This document shows positions 1-6,930 of a stretch of DNA of 16,606 nt, piece by piece; position 1 is the stretch's first letter; each line of letters opens with the position of its first letter. The DNA is taken from assembly GCF_000720475.1 (NCBI RefSeq), contig NZ_JOAP01000081.1, positions 1 to 16,606 on the forward strand, in the 5' to 3' direction. This stretch comes from Streptomyces aureocirculatus (GTDB lineage: Bacteria > Actinomycetota > Actinomycetes > Streptomycetales > Streptomycetaceae). A model generated the notes under the pieces. It saw nothing but the letters and a program-made list of their open reading frames with translations, was not told where the DNA came from and made no database searches. A program made the position numbers and the translations under genes.

Positions 1-2
1 AG

Positions 3-305
3 GGGGCGGCCCGCGCCTACGTCCCGCCGAGCACCCCGCAGGAGCAGCAGCTCTGCGACCTGGTCGCCCAGGTGCTCAAGGTCGAACGGGTCGGCATGAG
101 CGACGACTTCTTCGACCTTGGCGGCGACTCCCTGCTCGCGACCCGTCTCGCCAGCCGGATCGGCAAGACGCTCGGCGCCGGTGTCCCCATCAGGGCGGTG
201 TTCGAGGCCGACGACATCGCGGCCCTGGCACGCACGGTGCGGAACGCTTCGTCCACGCGTCGGCCGAAGCTGCGCAGGATCAGCAGGAGCGCGCCCACCG
301 GGTGA
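3..305 (+). CDS. Non-ribosomal peptide synthetase, C-terminal carrier domain (partial, 5' end outside window)
   Basis: The frame is open from the window edge to the TGA at 303-305, so only the last 100 residues are present. They form a peptidyl carrier (thiolation) domain that would hold a substrate or peptide as a thioester on a 4'-phosphopantetheine arm. The diagnostic motif is [16 protein letters not shown], with the attachment serine encoded at 129-131, preceded by a typical linker and first helix ([12 protein letters not shown]). After the domain there is only a short basic tail ([15 protein letters not shown]), so this polypeptide ends in a carrier domain with no thioesterase or reductase domain fused behind it. 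Release of the product would need a separate enzyme or a downstream synthetase. A terminator-like hairpin follows. The carrier assignment is secure; that it belongs to a larger NRPS rather than a free-standing A-PCP protein is inferred from the linker style. Confidence 0.9.
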   Translation, partial: GAARAYVPPSTPQEQQLCDLVAQVLKVERVGMSDDFFDLGGDSLLATRLASRIGKTLGAGVPIRAVFEADDIAALARTVRNASSTRRPKLRRISRSAPTG

Positions 306-322
306 CCGTGTGAGCGCCCGGC

Positions 323-355
323 CCGGCCCGGGGCGGCAAAACCACCCCGGGCCGG
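323..355 (+). terminator. Hairpin behind the NRPS gene, probable terminator
   Basis: An 11-bp perfect GC stem (CCGGCCCGGGG at 323-333 pairing with CCCCGGGCCGG at 345-355) encloses a loop containing CAAAA. It lies 17 bases after the NRPS stop codon. There is no U-tract, as is usual for Streptomyces terminators. The rest of the 306-520 gap shows no other gene that I can support. Confidence 0.7.
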
Positions 356-520
356 AACGCGGGGTCGCGCTGGGCCCGTGCTCGGTGCGGTCATTTGGGC
401 GTACCGGCGGCGAAGGCGCTGACCGGTGGGCCCCGTGCGCCCGTGACCTCGGGTGCCCGATCCGCGTTGGGTCGCGCGTACACGGCCCTTCGGGGGCGCC
501 GCAGCGGTTGTGAGGATCCC

Positions 521-1651
521 ATGGTCGTACTCCGTGACGTCGGGGCGGGCGAGGCGATGGCTGCCGTGAGCCGGGTCCGGGCGCGCCAGGAAGCCTGGGC
601 CTCCTGGCTGTTCGAGGACCGGCGGGCGTGGGGAGCACGGTTGCTGCGGGCCGCGCACCGGGAGAGGAAGCGTCTTGCCGGGCTCGCGTGCCGGGACTGC
701 GGGCTGAGTGCGGAGGAGGCCACCGAGGACTGGGCGTCGCTGCCCGCACGCAGGGTGTCGCGCACCCTGGGCGCCCACCCGGCCGAGCCCGGGAGCCAGG
801 TGATCGTCGGTCTGACGGACCGGGCCGCCCCGCTCTCCTCCCTGTTCGGCAGCGTGCTCCCCGCGCTCCTTGCCGGGCAGGGCGTGGTGACCGCGCTCGA
901 CCCGGTGACCGCGGACATCGCCGACCGGGTCCACGGCCTGGCCCGCCGGGAGGGACTTCCGGACGGTGTCTGGGAGTTGCTCGTGGGGCAGGCGGCGTAC
1001 ACCTGCGGTGTGCTGCCCGAGCACGCCGACGCCAGCCGTGTGGCCTGTTGTGTGCCGCGCACCGCCCCGCACAGTTGTACCCGCCCGGCCCTGCTCGTCG
1101 TCCGGCACGACGCGCACGTGCCCACCGCGGTACGGGGAGCGCTGCGTTCGTGCCTGCGCGGTGCGGGCAGGAGCTGCACGGCCACCCAATTGCTCATGGT
1201 GCACGAACGCCACCACGACGCCTTCCTGGCCCTCTTCACCTCCGCCGCCCGACGCCTGGCGCACGCGCCAAGCCCAGCGCACGCGCCATGCCCAGCGCAC
1301 GCGCCACGTCCGGTGCACGCGTTCGTGCGGGACGAGTGCCGTCTGTTCGGGGCGGTTTGTGCCTATGAAGGCGGGCAGGAGTCGCATGGCGCCGCCCACC
1401 GGTGGGCGCCTGCCGTCGTCAGCCAGCCGGACAGCGACCGGATCGACCCCGCCCGGGTTCCGCCGGGCCCGCTCGCGGTGATCTCCTCCTACCGGTCGTG
1501 GTCCCAGGCGCTCCACTTCGCCAGGCGGTGCGGCAGGCACGTCGTCGTGCACACGGCGTCGCCGGTGAGCCGTCTCGCCCCGCAGTTCGCCACCCGGCCG
1601 GACAGCGACCTGCGTCTGGTGCGGCATCTGCGCTTTCCCTGGGCGACCTGA
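521..1651 (+). CDS. Degenerate aldehyde-dehydrogenase-like protein
   Basis: The 376-residue product is a diverged member of the aldehyde dehydrogenase superfamily. The ATG at 521 is chosen because GAGG sits five bases upstream; an upstream TTG at 395 has no such support. ALDH landmarks are traceable. Residues about 10-70 resemble the N-terminal helices. Residues 107-157 resemble the stretch around 'PALLAGNAVV...AGLPEGVWNVV'. The segment GAGRSCTATQLLMVHE aligns with the family's 'NAGQxC' catalytic loop, putting a cysteine at residue 219. The region that should hold the NAD-binding 'FTGS..G' and the general-base 'ELGGK' glutamate is shortened and lacks both (it reads ACCVPRTAPHSCTRPALLVV). The C-terminal part carries a proline/histidine repeat, and total length is about 100 residues short of the family. 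It may therefore be a non-redox paralogue, a thioester-binding protein, or a decaying enzyme. Its place behind the NRPS suggests a biosynthetic role. Confidence 0.6.
   Translation: MVVLRDVGAGEAMAAVSRVRARQEAWASWLFEDRRAWGARLLRAAHRERKRLAGLACRDCGLSAEEATEDWASLPARRVSRTLGAHPAEPGSQVIVGLTDRAAPLSSLFGSVLPALLAGQGVVTALDPVTADIADRVHGLARREGLPDGVWELLVGQAAYTCGVLPEHADASRVACCVPRTAPHSCTRPALLVVRHDAHVPTAVRGALRSCLRGAGRSCTATQLLMVHERHHDAFLALFTSAARRLAHAPSPAHAPCPAHAPRPVHAFVRDECRLFGAVCAYEGGQESHGAAHRWAPAVVSQPDSDRIDPARVPPGPLAVISSYRSWSQALHFARRCGRHVVVHTASPVSRLAPQFATRPDSDLRLVRHLRFPWAT
1259..1321 (+). repeat. In-frame 18-bp tandem repeat encoding AHAPxP
   Basis: Three 18-bp units (1259-1276, 1277-1294, 1295-1312) plus a 9-bp partial unit lie in frame inside the ALDH-like gene. 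Each encodes a hexapeptide of the form AHAPxP. The first two units differ at one base. It looks like a slippage-expanded linker between the catalytic-loop segment and the C-terminal part of the protein. Confidence 0.85.
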
Positions 1652-1799
1652 AAGGAACCGGCGTTCAGTGTGGTCCCGGTGCACGTGCTGTCCCCGTCAC
1701 CCGTTCACCACAGCGGTTTTCGGTGGATGCGTGGCGATGTGTCACAGTCGGGCCCGCTGACGGATACGCGGAATTCCTGGAAGAGGTAACGGCATATTC
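1652..1799. promoter_or_regulatory. Intergenic region, possible promoter for the membrane protein-ketosynthase operon
   Basis: These 148 bases separate the ALDH-like gene from the next gene, while the following junctions overlap or are short, so a promoter here is the simplest expectation. I see no convincing -35/-10 pair, no strong terminator hairpin and no small ORF with a good ribosome binding site. GGAAGAGG at 1779-1786 is the only Shine-Dalgarno-like stretch. Confidence 0.3.
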
Positions 1800-2669
1800 A
1801 TGGTGCAGATCGATGCGTTGTGGGCTTACGGGATCGGCGCGGGGGTGGCTCTCGCGGAAGCTCCTGCGCTCTGTGCGCGCAGGCGTCGTTCGCCTGCCCT
1901 GGCCGGCCTGTCGGCCTATCTGCTGCTGGTCTTCATTCCGTGCGGCATGTGGCTCCTCGCGAAGTTTCCCAGTTGGGAGACGATGCACGTGGTGCCGGAT
2001 CCACCGAGCTGGTTCGCGGGCGCCTTCTTCCTCGGTGTGCTTCTGTCGGCGGCCGTCGGCTTCTTCGGTACGACGTGGCTGCTCTCCCGCGGTCAAGTGT
2101 GGTGGTCCTTTCTGCAATGGGTGTGGCCGCACGCGTCCATGTTCTTCCTCCTTCTGCACGGCTGGGACGGCACCGGCCTGAAACGGTTTCTGTCGGCCCG
2201 CGGGGAATCGCCGCACGGTGAGATCACCGTCGAAACCGTGGTGCGCTGGCTCGAATCACCCGTCGCGGTGACGCTGGCCGTCATGGGCGTTGTGGTGCTG
2301 CCCGCGATGGCCTTGCTCGGAGCGCTCGTCCGGTCCCGTGCCGTGGGCGGCGACACCCGCGCCGGGTGGTCCTTCGCCGGTCTCCTGACCGTCACGGCGC
2401 TGGGACCGTGTGCGGCGGTCGCCGTCGCCGCCGCGGCGGTGGCGGCTCTGTCCGGACTCGTACCGGCCGCCCTCCTCGTCCTGGGTGCGGCGCTCGTCAT
2501 CGGGCGCCGCCGCAGCCGCCCGGCCCGCTGGACGGCGGGTCGCCTGCTGCCACAGGCAACGCGCCACCCCGCCGCCCGGCCGGGCACCGTGCCCGCGCCC
2601 GCCGCCTCCGCGGACGACGCGGCGGACGCGCAACACCCGGCAGCACATCTCCGACGGGAGCACACATGA
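1800..2669 (+). CDS. Polytopic membrane protein of unknown function
   Basis: The product is 289 residues and I do not recognise the family. It has about six or seven hydrophobic segments: near residues 7-25, 34-56, 68-92, 97-120, 150-175 and a long Ala/Val-rich block about 187-235. A Pro/Ala/Arg-rich tail of about 50 residues follows that is probably cytosolic. There is a tryptophan-rich patch around residues 101-110 (WWSFLQWVWPH) in the fourth segment. The ATG at 1800 has GGAAGAGG upstream at a rather long spacing of 13 bases. The stop overlaps the ATG of the reductase (ATGA at 2666-2669), so the two are translationally coupled. An integral membrane protein in front of reductase, ACP and ketosynthase genes could anchor the pathway or move its product; no transporter motif is visible, so this is a guess from context. 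Confidence 0.75.
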   Translation: MVQIDALWAYGIGAGVALAEAPALCARRRRSPALAGLSAYLLLVFIPCGMWLLAKFPSWETMHVVPDPPSWFAGAFFLGVLLSAAVGFFGTTWLLSRGQVWWSFLQWVWPHASMFFLLLHGWDGTGLKRFLSARGESPHGEITVETVVRWLESPVAVTLAVMGVVVLPAMALLGALVRSRAVGGDTRAGWSFAGLLTVTALGPCAAVAVAAAAVAALSGLVPAALLVLGAALVIGRRRSRPARWTAGRLLPQATRHPAARPGTVPAPAASADDAADAQHPAAHLRREHT

Positions 2670-3706
2670 CGTCCGCCCGACCGCTGCGCATCCTGATGAC
2701 CGGGGCAGGCGGCCAGGTCGGTGCCCCGGCCCTGCGCCTGTTGTCCGCCGCCGGGCACCATGTCGTGGCCCTGACCCACCGCACGGAGGTGCCCGGCGCC
2801 GCCGACAGCGTGCGGGGAGACATCACCCTGCCCTCCTTCGGGCTGCCTGCCCGGCAGTACCGGCACCTCCTGCGGCAGACCGACACCGTGGTGCACTGTG
2901 CGGCCGAGACCGGCTTCGGCCCGGACGCCCGGCGCACCCTGGACGTCAACGTGCGCGGCACCGGGCACGTCATCGGCTTCGCCGTCCAGGCACACGCCCG
3001 GCTCGTGCACCTCTCCAGTGCCTTCGTTGCCCGTGCCGGGACGGTACGGCGCAACGCGGCCGCCTACGCCGGTGACTCGGCCGCGCCGATCACCACTTAC
3101 CTGGACAGCAAACAGCGGGCGGAGGAGCTGGTGCGTGGGGCGGGTGCGAGCGTGGTCGTCGTGCGGCCGTCGCTCGTCGTCGGGGATTCGCAGAGCGGGC
3201 ACGTGGACCGGGTTCAGGGCCTGCTCAGCGCGCTGGTCGCGCTGGGATCGGGGTGGCTCGCCCAGATGCCGGGACGACCGGGGACACGTCTGGACATGGT
3301 GCCCAGCGACTACGTCGCAAGGACCGTGCTGGCCGCGGCCACCGGGGCAGACGTACCGGAGGACGTGTGGGCCACGGCGGGTCCCGAAGCCCTGACCATG
3401 GCTCGGCTCGTCGACCTGATGGGCGCGGGCGCCCCGCGAGGCGTGGAACTGGTCAGCCCTGATGCCTGCTTCCGGATGGCTCGCCTGCATCGCACAACCA
3501 GGACGGAGCTGTTGCGGCAAATGGCGGCCCAGTTCACGGCCCTTGACGCCACCGACACTCTTCCCTCCCCCACCACGGAAGCACTCGGCGTCAGTCCGCC
3601 GACGGCCGAGCTCATCGAGACCACATGGGTCCGCATGGCCGCGCACCTGGTCGAACGCTATCCAACCGTCGGCCCCTCGCCCCGGAGTCGGCTGCGCACG
3701 CAGTAA
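2666..3706 (+). CDS. NAD(P)-dependent reductase/epimerase-type protein, extended SDR (thioester-reductase-like)
   Basis: The product is a 346-residue Rossmann-fold protein. The dinucleotide motif TGAGGQVG is at residues 12-19. VVHCAA at 75-80 and NVRGT at 95-99 are typical of extended short-chain dehydrogenases. LVHLSSAFVA at 113-122 precedes a YxxxK pair (Y145, K149), so the catalytic residues are intact. The 'HLSSAFVA' pattern and overall layout resemble the NAD_binding_4 group (fatty acyl-CoA reductases and carrier-bound thioester reductases) more than sugar epimerases, although an epimerase or ketoreductase cannot be excluded. The ATG overlaps the upstream stop. The ACP gene follows 35 bases downstream, making a carrier-bound acyl chain or the NRPS-bound peptide the likely substrate. 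Reductive release to an aldehyde or alcohol is an inference. Confidence 0.8.
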   Translation: MTSARPLRILMTGAGGQVGAPALRLLSAAGHHVVALTHRTEVPGAADSVRGDITLPSFGLPARQYRHLLRQTDTVVHCAAETGFGPDARRTLDVNVRGTGHVIGFAVQAHARLVHLSSAFVARAGTVRRNAAAYAGDSAAPITTYLDSKQRAEELVRGAGASVVVVRPSLVVGDSQSGHVDRVQGLLSALVALGSGWLAQMPGRPGTRLDMVPSDYVARTVLAAATGADVPEDVWATAGPEALTMARLVDLMGAGAPRGVELVSPDACFRMARLHRTTRTELLRQMAAQFTALDATDTLPSPTTEALGVSPPTAELIETTWVRMAAHLVERYPTVGPSPRSRLRTQ

Positions 3707-3741
3707 CCACCTTTTCCCGTACGACAGGAGAACCCCACCGC

Positions 3742-4032
3742 ATGGAACACCCCGTCCTGCCCGAGCAGTTCGTCCAGCTCATGCACGAGCTGTTCCAGAT
3801 CGAAGCGGAGCAGTTGACCCCGTCAACCACTTTCGAAGACCTCGGTATGGACTCTCTGGCACTGATGGAACTGGTCGTGGCGGCTGAGGACCAGTACGGC
3901 CTCGTCCTGCCCGAGCATGCCATGGACATGACCCCGGCCACGACCCTGGAGGAGGCCCGGTGCGTACTGTCCGCAGCCGTGCCCAAGCAGCAGCCGTCCG
4001 ACGCCGCCTCCACCCCGCTGACCACGCCATGA
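3742..4032 (+). CDS. Stand-alone acyl carrier protein
   Basis: The product is a 96-residue acyl carrier protein, to be loaded with phosphopantetheine on Ser38 in the motif FEDLGMDSLALMEL. The first 80 residues cover the usual four-helix fold; residues after about 80 form a flexible Ser/Pro/Thr tail. The ATG at 3742 is chosen because AGGAG lies 11 bases upstream and homologous ACPs start close to this helix; an in-frame extension back to 3625 would run into the reductase gene. It sits between the reductase and ketosynthase genes, and so is the likely carrier on which the ketosynthase works. The DSL motif is of the polyketide/fatty-acid type rather than the GGDSL of the NRPS carrier upstream. 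Confidence 0.92.
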   Translation: MEHPVLPEQFVQLMHELFQIEAEQLTPSTTFEDLGMDSLALMELVVAAEDQYGLVLPEHAMDMTPATTLEEARCVLSAAVPKQQPSDAASTPLTTP

Positions 4033-4079
4033 CCACCCGGACCCGCACCGTGTACACCCGGCGGAGGCGACACCGGTGA
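4029..4079 (+). other. 16-codon mini-ORF bridging the ACP stop and the ketosynthase start
   Basis: An ATG overlaps the ACP stop (ATGA at 4029-4032). It opens a 16-codon frame (MTTRTRTVYTRRRRHR) whose TGA overlaps the ketosynthase GTG (GTGA at 4076-4079). It spans the 43-base gap exactly. Whether it is translated is unknown; it may be chance, but the two overlaps are the arrangement expected of a coupling ORF. Confidence 0.25.
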
Positions 4080-5302
4080 GCACTGACGACATCGCGGTCA
4101 CCGGCATCGGACTGATCACCCCGGCGGGAACCGACCTGGACACCAACTGGGCCACGCTGTGCGCGGGACGGTCCACGGCGGCCCCGGACCCCAGATTGGC
4201 CCGGCTGCCCGTCGACTTCTCCTGCCAGGTGACCGGATTCTCCCCCACCGAGGAGCTGGGCACCGCCCTGGCACGGCGCCTCGACCCGCCCGCCCACTTC
4301 GCCCTGGCCGCCGCCCGCCAGGCGGTCACGCACGCGGGCCTCGACTCCTCCGCCTGGCCGCGGGACAGGGTCGGCGTCGTCCTCGGTGTCGGATCCAACA
4401 GCACGATCACCTACGGCGATCAGTTCCGGCACCTGTACACCTGGGAACCGCAGCGGGTGTCCCCGCTGACGCTGCCGCGCAGCCTGCCCAACATGGTGGC
4501 GGCCGAAGTCGCCATCGACCTGGGCGCAGGCGGACCCAACTTCACCACTGCCACCGCGTGCGCCTCCGGCGCCACCGCCCTGGGTGCCGCCCGTGACCTG
4601 CTGCGCGGCGGATCCTGCGACATCGTCCTCGCGGGCGGCAGCGAATCCGGCCGCGACCCGATGGCCGCCGTCTGCTTCCACCGCATGCGGGCCCTGTCCA
4701 CCCGCAGGGACGCCCCGCACCTGGCCAGTCGCCCCTTCGACGCCCAGCGCGAGGGATTCGTCCTCGGTGAGGGCGCCGCCGTCCTCGTCCTGGAACGGGC
4801 GCGCGACGCCCGGGCCAGACACGCCCCGGTCCTCGCACTGCTGCGCGGGTACGGCGCCACCTGCGACGCCCACCATCCCCTCGCCCCCCACCCCGACGGC
4901 GACGGCACCGTACGGGCGCTGCGTGCCGCCCTCGACGACGCCAACTGCACACCCGCCGACGTCGGGCACGTCAACGCGCACGGCACCTCCACCCGGTTCA
5001 ACGACGCCATCGAGGCGGCGGCCGTCACCCGTGTCTTCGCCTCCCACACGCCCGCCGTGACCGCGCCGAAGTCGGTCGTCGGACACGCCCTGGGCGCCGC
5101 GGGCGCGATCGAGGCCGCCTACACCGTCCTCGCTCTGCGGGAGCAGACCGTGCCACCGACCGCGAACTTCACCCACCAGGACGGTGACCACAAACTCGAC
5201 ATCGTGGCCGGTGCGCCCCGTCCCCTGGCGATGACCGCCGCCCTGTCCTCGTCCTGCGGGTTCGGCGGGCAGAACGCCGCCCTGCTCTTCACCACGCCCT
5301 GA
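4076..5302 (+). CDS. Beta-ketoacyl-ACP synthase, FabF (KAS II) type
   Basis: The product is a 408-residue condensing enzyme of normal FabF length. It would catalyse decarboxylative Claisen condensation of a malonyl-type unit with an acyl thioester. The nucleophile Cys162 lies in ATACASGATAL, the two histidines are His302 (NAHGTST) and His337 (VVGHALGAAG), and Lys332 precedes the latter. The GFGGQNAALLF glycine-rich C-terminus is also present, so the enzyme should be active. The GTG at 4076 has GGAGG eight bases upstream. It directly follows the ACP gene with no partner chain-length-factor gene, so it is not a standard type II aromatic KS-alpha/KS-beta pair. With the ACP and reductase it forms a minimal acyl-extension module beside the NRPS. 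Sequence alone does not say whether it makes a chain de novo or performs one condensation. Confidence 0.93.
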   Translation: MSTDDIAVTGIGLITPAGTDLDTNWATLCAGRSTAAPDPRLARLPVDFSCQVTGFSPTEELGTALARRLDPPAHFALAAARQAVTHAGLDSSAWPRDRVGVVLGVGSNSTITYGDQFRHLYTWEPQRVSPLTLPRSLPNMVAAEVAIDLGAGGPNFTTATACASGATALGAARDLLRGGSCDIVLAGGSESGRDPMAAVCFHRMRALSTRRDAPHLASRPFDAQREGFVLGEGAAVLVLERARDARARHAPVLALLRGYGATCDAHHPLAPHPDGDGTVRALRAALDDANCTPADVGHVNAHGTSTRFNDAIEAAAVTRVFASHTPAVTAPKSVVGHALGAAGAIEAAYTVLALREQTVPPTANFTHQDGDHKLDIVAGAPRPLAMTAALSSSCGFGGQNAALLFTTP

Positions 5303-5342
5303 GCCGCTCGCCCGAGCCCTGCGGAAAGGAGAGACCCACCCC

Positions 5343-5933
5343 ATGAAACGGCACAGCGGTATCAGCGTGCGGCGCTTCACCGCGGTCTTCCTCGCGTCCC
5401 TGCTCCTGGGCGCCGGGACCGTGGCGACGACCACCGCGGCGGACATCCCCGTCTCCTTCGCCGTCGCGGGCAGCCCGTTCACCGTCACCGCCCAGCGTCT
5501 CCACGCCGACGGCGCCACCCAGTTCGCGTCCTTCCGCAAGGACGCGGGCGGCTCCCGGCGCCCGGTGGCCGTGGTCGGCATCCGTCATGCCCGGATCGTC
5601 GGCCTGTGCCAGTCCGCGGTGGCGCACACCCCGCTGGGGGCCGTCACCCTCGTGATCTCCTCCAGATCGGAGCAGCCCGTGCGCGCCGAGGACATGGTGC
5701 TCGACCTGTCCCGGCTCACCGGGGACATGACGTACGAGTCCGTGGAGATGGGGCGCGACGCCGCCACCCTGGACGGTTCGGGATTCACGGGCCCCGCGGG
5801 TGCCCATGGGCAGCAGGCCCGTTCCCTGACCATCACCGATCTCCGCCTCAGCGCGTGGTCGCTGATGGCGGGGACGTTCTCACTGACCGATGCCGAGATG
5901 GCCGTCCGCCGGGGGGAGCAGCCGTGCGCCTGA
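5343..5933 (+). CDS. DUF6230 family exported protein
   Basis: The 196-residue protein has a basic N-terminus (MKRHSGISVRR) and a hydrophobic stretch at about 12-34 that can act as signal peptide or membrane anchor. A beta-rich extracytoplasmic domain follows. It resembles the Streptomyces DUF6230 family, some members of which are labelled 'cholesterol esterase' without any catalytic motif; I see no lipase GxSxG here. Two cysteines (in GLCQS and at the C-terminal PCA) could form a disulfide. AAAGGAG lies about 12 bases before the ATG, and the gene starts 40 bases after the ketosynthase. Its stop overlaps the GTG of the next gene, which encodes its usual partner DUF6114. Biochemical function is unknown. 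Confidence 0.75.
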   Translation: MKRHSGISVRRFTAVFLASLLLGAGTVATTTAADIPVSFAVAGSPFTVTAQRLHADGATQFASFRKDAGGSRRPVAVVGIRHARIVGLCQSAVAHTPLGAVTLVISSRSEQPVRAEDMVLDLSRLTGDMTYESVEMGRDAATLDGSGFTGPAGAHGQQARSLTITDLRLSAWSLMAGTFSLTDAEMAVRRGEQPCA

Positions 5934-6295
5934 ACCCGTCCGCGGGCCGGGCGGGCCGCGCGCGTCCGGTGGCCGCCTGCCTCGTCGTGGCACTGGCCGC
6001 GGTCGAACTGGGGGCCTTCCCCCTTGCCCGGCCGAGCCTGCTCGGGCCGCAAGGCCTCAGTGGCACCGGCGCCGTCCTGGTGGCCGCGGCCCTGCTGTGC
6101 TGCGCCCTGCACATGTGGGCCCGTCCAGCTAGCACCGCCTGGAGCGGTGCGGCGGCCATCTTCCTCGGACTGCTGTCCTACCCCCTGGCCAACCTCGGCG
6201 GCTTCCTGATCGGCATGCTCCTGGCCCTGCTCGGCGGCTCGCTCGCGCTGGCATGGCGTTCCGCCGAGAACAATCTCCCGGCTCACCGTGGATAG
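5924..6295 (+). CDS. DUF6114 family small membrane protein
   Basis: The 123-residue product has about four transmembrane segments (near residues 16-34, 48-66, 73-90 and 91-112), separated by short loops with a conserved-looking YPLANLGGFLIGMLLALLGGSLALAW tail region (residue groups at about 87-112). This matches the DUF6114 proteins that accompany DUF6230 in Streptomyces. The GTG at 5924 lies inside the end of the DUF6230 gene with GGGGGGAG five bases upstream. That fixes the start and indicates translational coupling. It could be a membrane platform for the exported DUF6230 protein; this is inference from the recurrent pairing and the overlap. No enzymatic motif is visible. Confidence 0.75.
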   Translation: MRLNPSAGRAGRARPVAACLVVALAAVELGAFPLARPSLLGPQGLSGTGAVLVAAALLCCALHMWARPASTAWSGAAAIFLGLLSYPLANLGGFLIGMLLALLGGSLALAWRSAENNLPAHRG

Positions 6296-6929
6296 ACGAC
6301 ACGGCGTACGGCGTACGGCACTGCTGCTCACCGTCGCCTATGCGCTCGGGCTGCTTCCCGGCCACGCCGGTGCCGCGCCCGCGCCGCCCCCGTCCGGTTC
6401 TCCGCACCGGCCCGCCGCCGCGACGCGCGGCTGCTCGGCGGCCGACCTGCCGTCCACCGCGCCCGTCGGCGCCGCACCGGTGGCTGCCGCGCGGGCCGTG
6501 CTGGCCTGCCTCGACACCGCCGTGCCCGGCGGTACGGCGCCGCGCGGAGCGAGACTCCGTGCCGCCGCCCTCACGGTCACCGCCCTGTACTGCCCGCCGG
6601 GCGGTGACGTGTGCCGCGCCGAGAGCGTCGCCCTCCATGGCGTGCGCCTCGCCTACCCCGGTACGGCGGGCCGGGCGGGGTCCTGCTTCAGCGCCCGGCG
6701 CATCAGCCTCTCCGGGCACGTACGCTTCCGCGCGGCACGGCTCAGCGGGCGGGCGTTCGGCCTGCTGCCCCTCACCCTGTCAACGACGGCGGTGCCGCCC
6801 GTGCCGGTTCCCCATCTCCACCTGACGGGTGTCGACGCGACGGGCCTGTGGTCCCGCGCCGACCACGCCACCAGCGCCCGCACCGCCATCACCCCCGGCG
6901 GCCAGGCGGGCAACTGCGTTGGGCGGTGA
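6288..6929 (+). CDS. Secreted protein of unknown function with several cysteines
   Basis: The 213-residue product starts with a short basic region and a hydrophobic core ending in GHAGAAPA, a plausible signal peptide with cleavage after about residue 29. A Pro/Ala-rich linker follows, then a mature domain with cysteines in RGCSA, LACLD, LYCPPGGDVC, GSCFS and GNC. The six cysteines suggest a disulfide-stabilised extracellular domain. I do not recognise the family. The GTG at 6288 overlaps the DUF6114 stop by eight bases and has no good ribosome binding site of its own, consistent with coupled translation as the third member of the DUF6230-DUF6114 set. The stop is one base from the convergent stop of the DUF397 gene. 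Confidence 0.65.
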   Translation: MDRRHGVRRTALLLTVAYALGLLPGHAGAAPAPPPSGSPHRPAAATRGCSAADLPSTAPVGAAPVAAARAVLACLDTAVPGGTAPRGARLRAAALTVTALYCPPGGDVCRAESVALHGVRLAYPGTAGRAGSCFSARRISLSGHVRFRAARLSGRAFGLLPLTLSTTAVPPVPVPHLHLTGVDATGLWSRADHATSARTAITPGGQAGNCVGR

Positions 6930-6930
6930 G

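Noticed and set aside
395..520. Upstream TTG extension of the ALDH-like gene
   Set aside because: No ribosome binding site at 395, no ALDH-like sequence in the 42 extra residues, and a good GAGG before the ATG at 521.
2093..3646. 517-codon minus-strand frame
   Set aside because: Antisense to the membrane protein and reductase genes; Arg/Gly/Ala-rich without motifs.
3779..5581. 600-codon open frame on the minus strand
   Set aside because: It is antisense to the ACP and ketosynthase genes, whose motifs and starts are clear; long antisense frames are usual in GC-rich DNA. The translation is low-complexity Gly/Arg/Val with no domain.
3..6929. Type II aromatic polyketide cluster
   Set aside because: There is one ketosynthase with its own Cys and no chain-length-factor partner, cyclase or aromatase in view.
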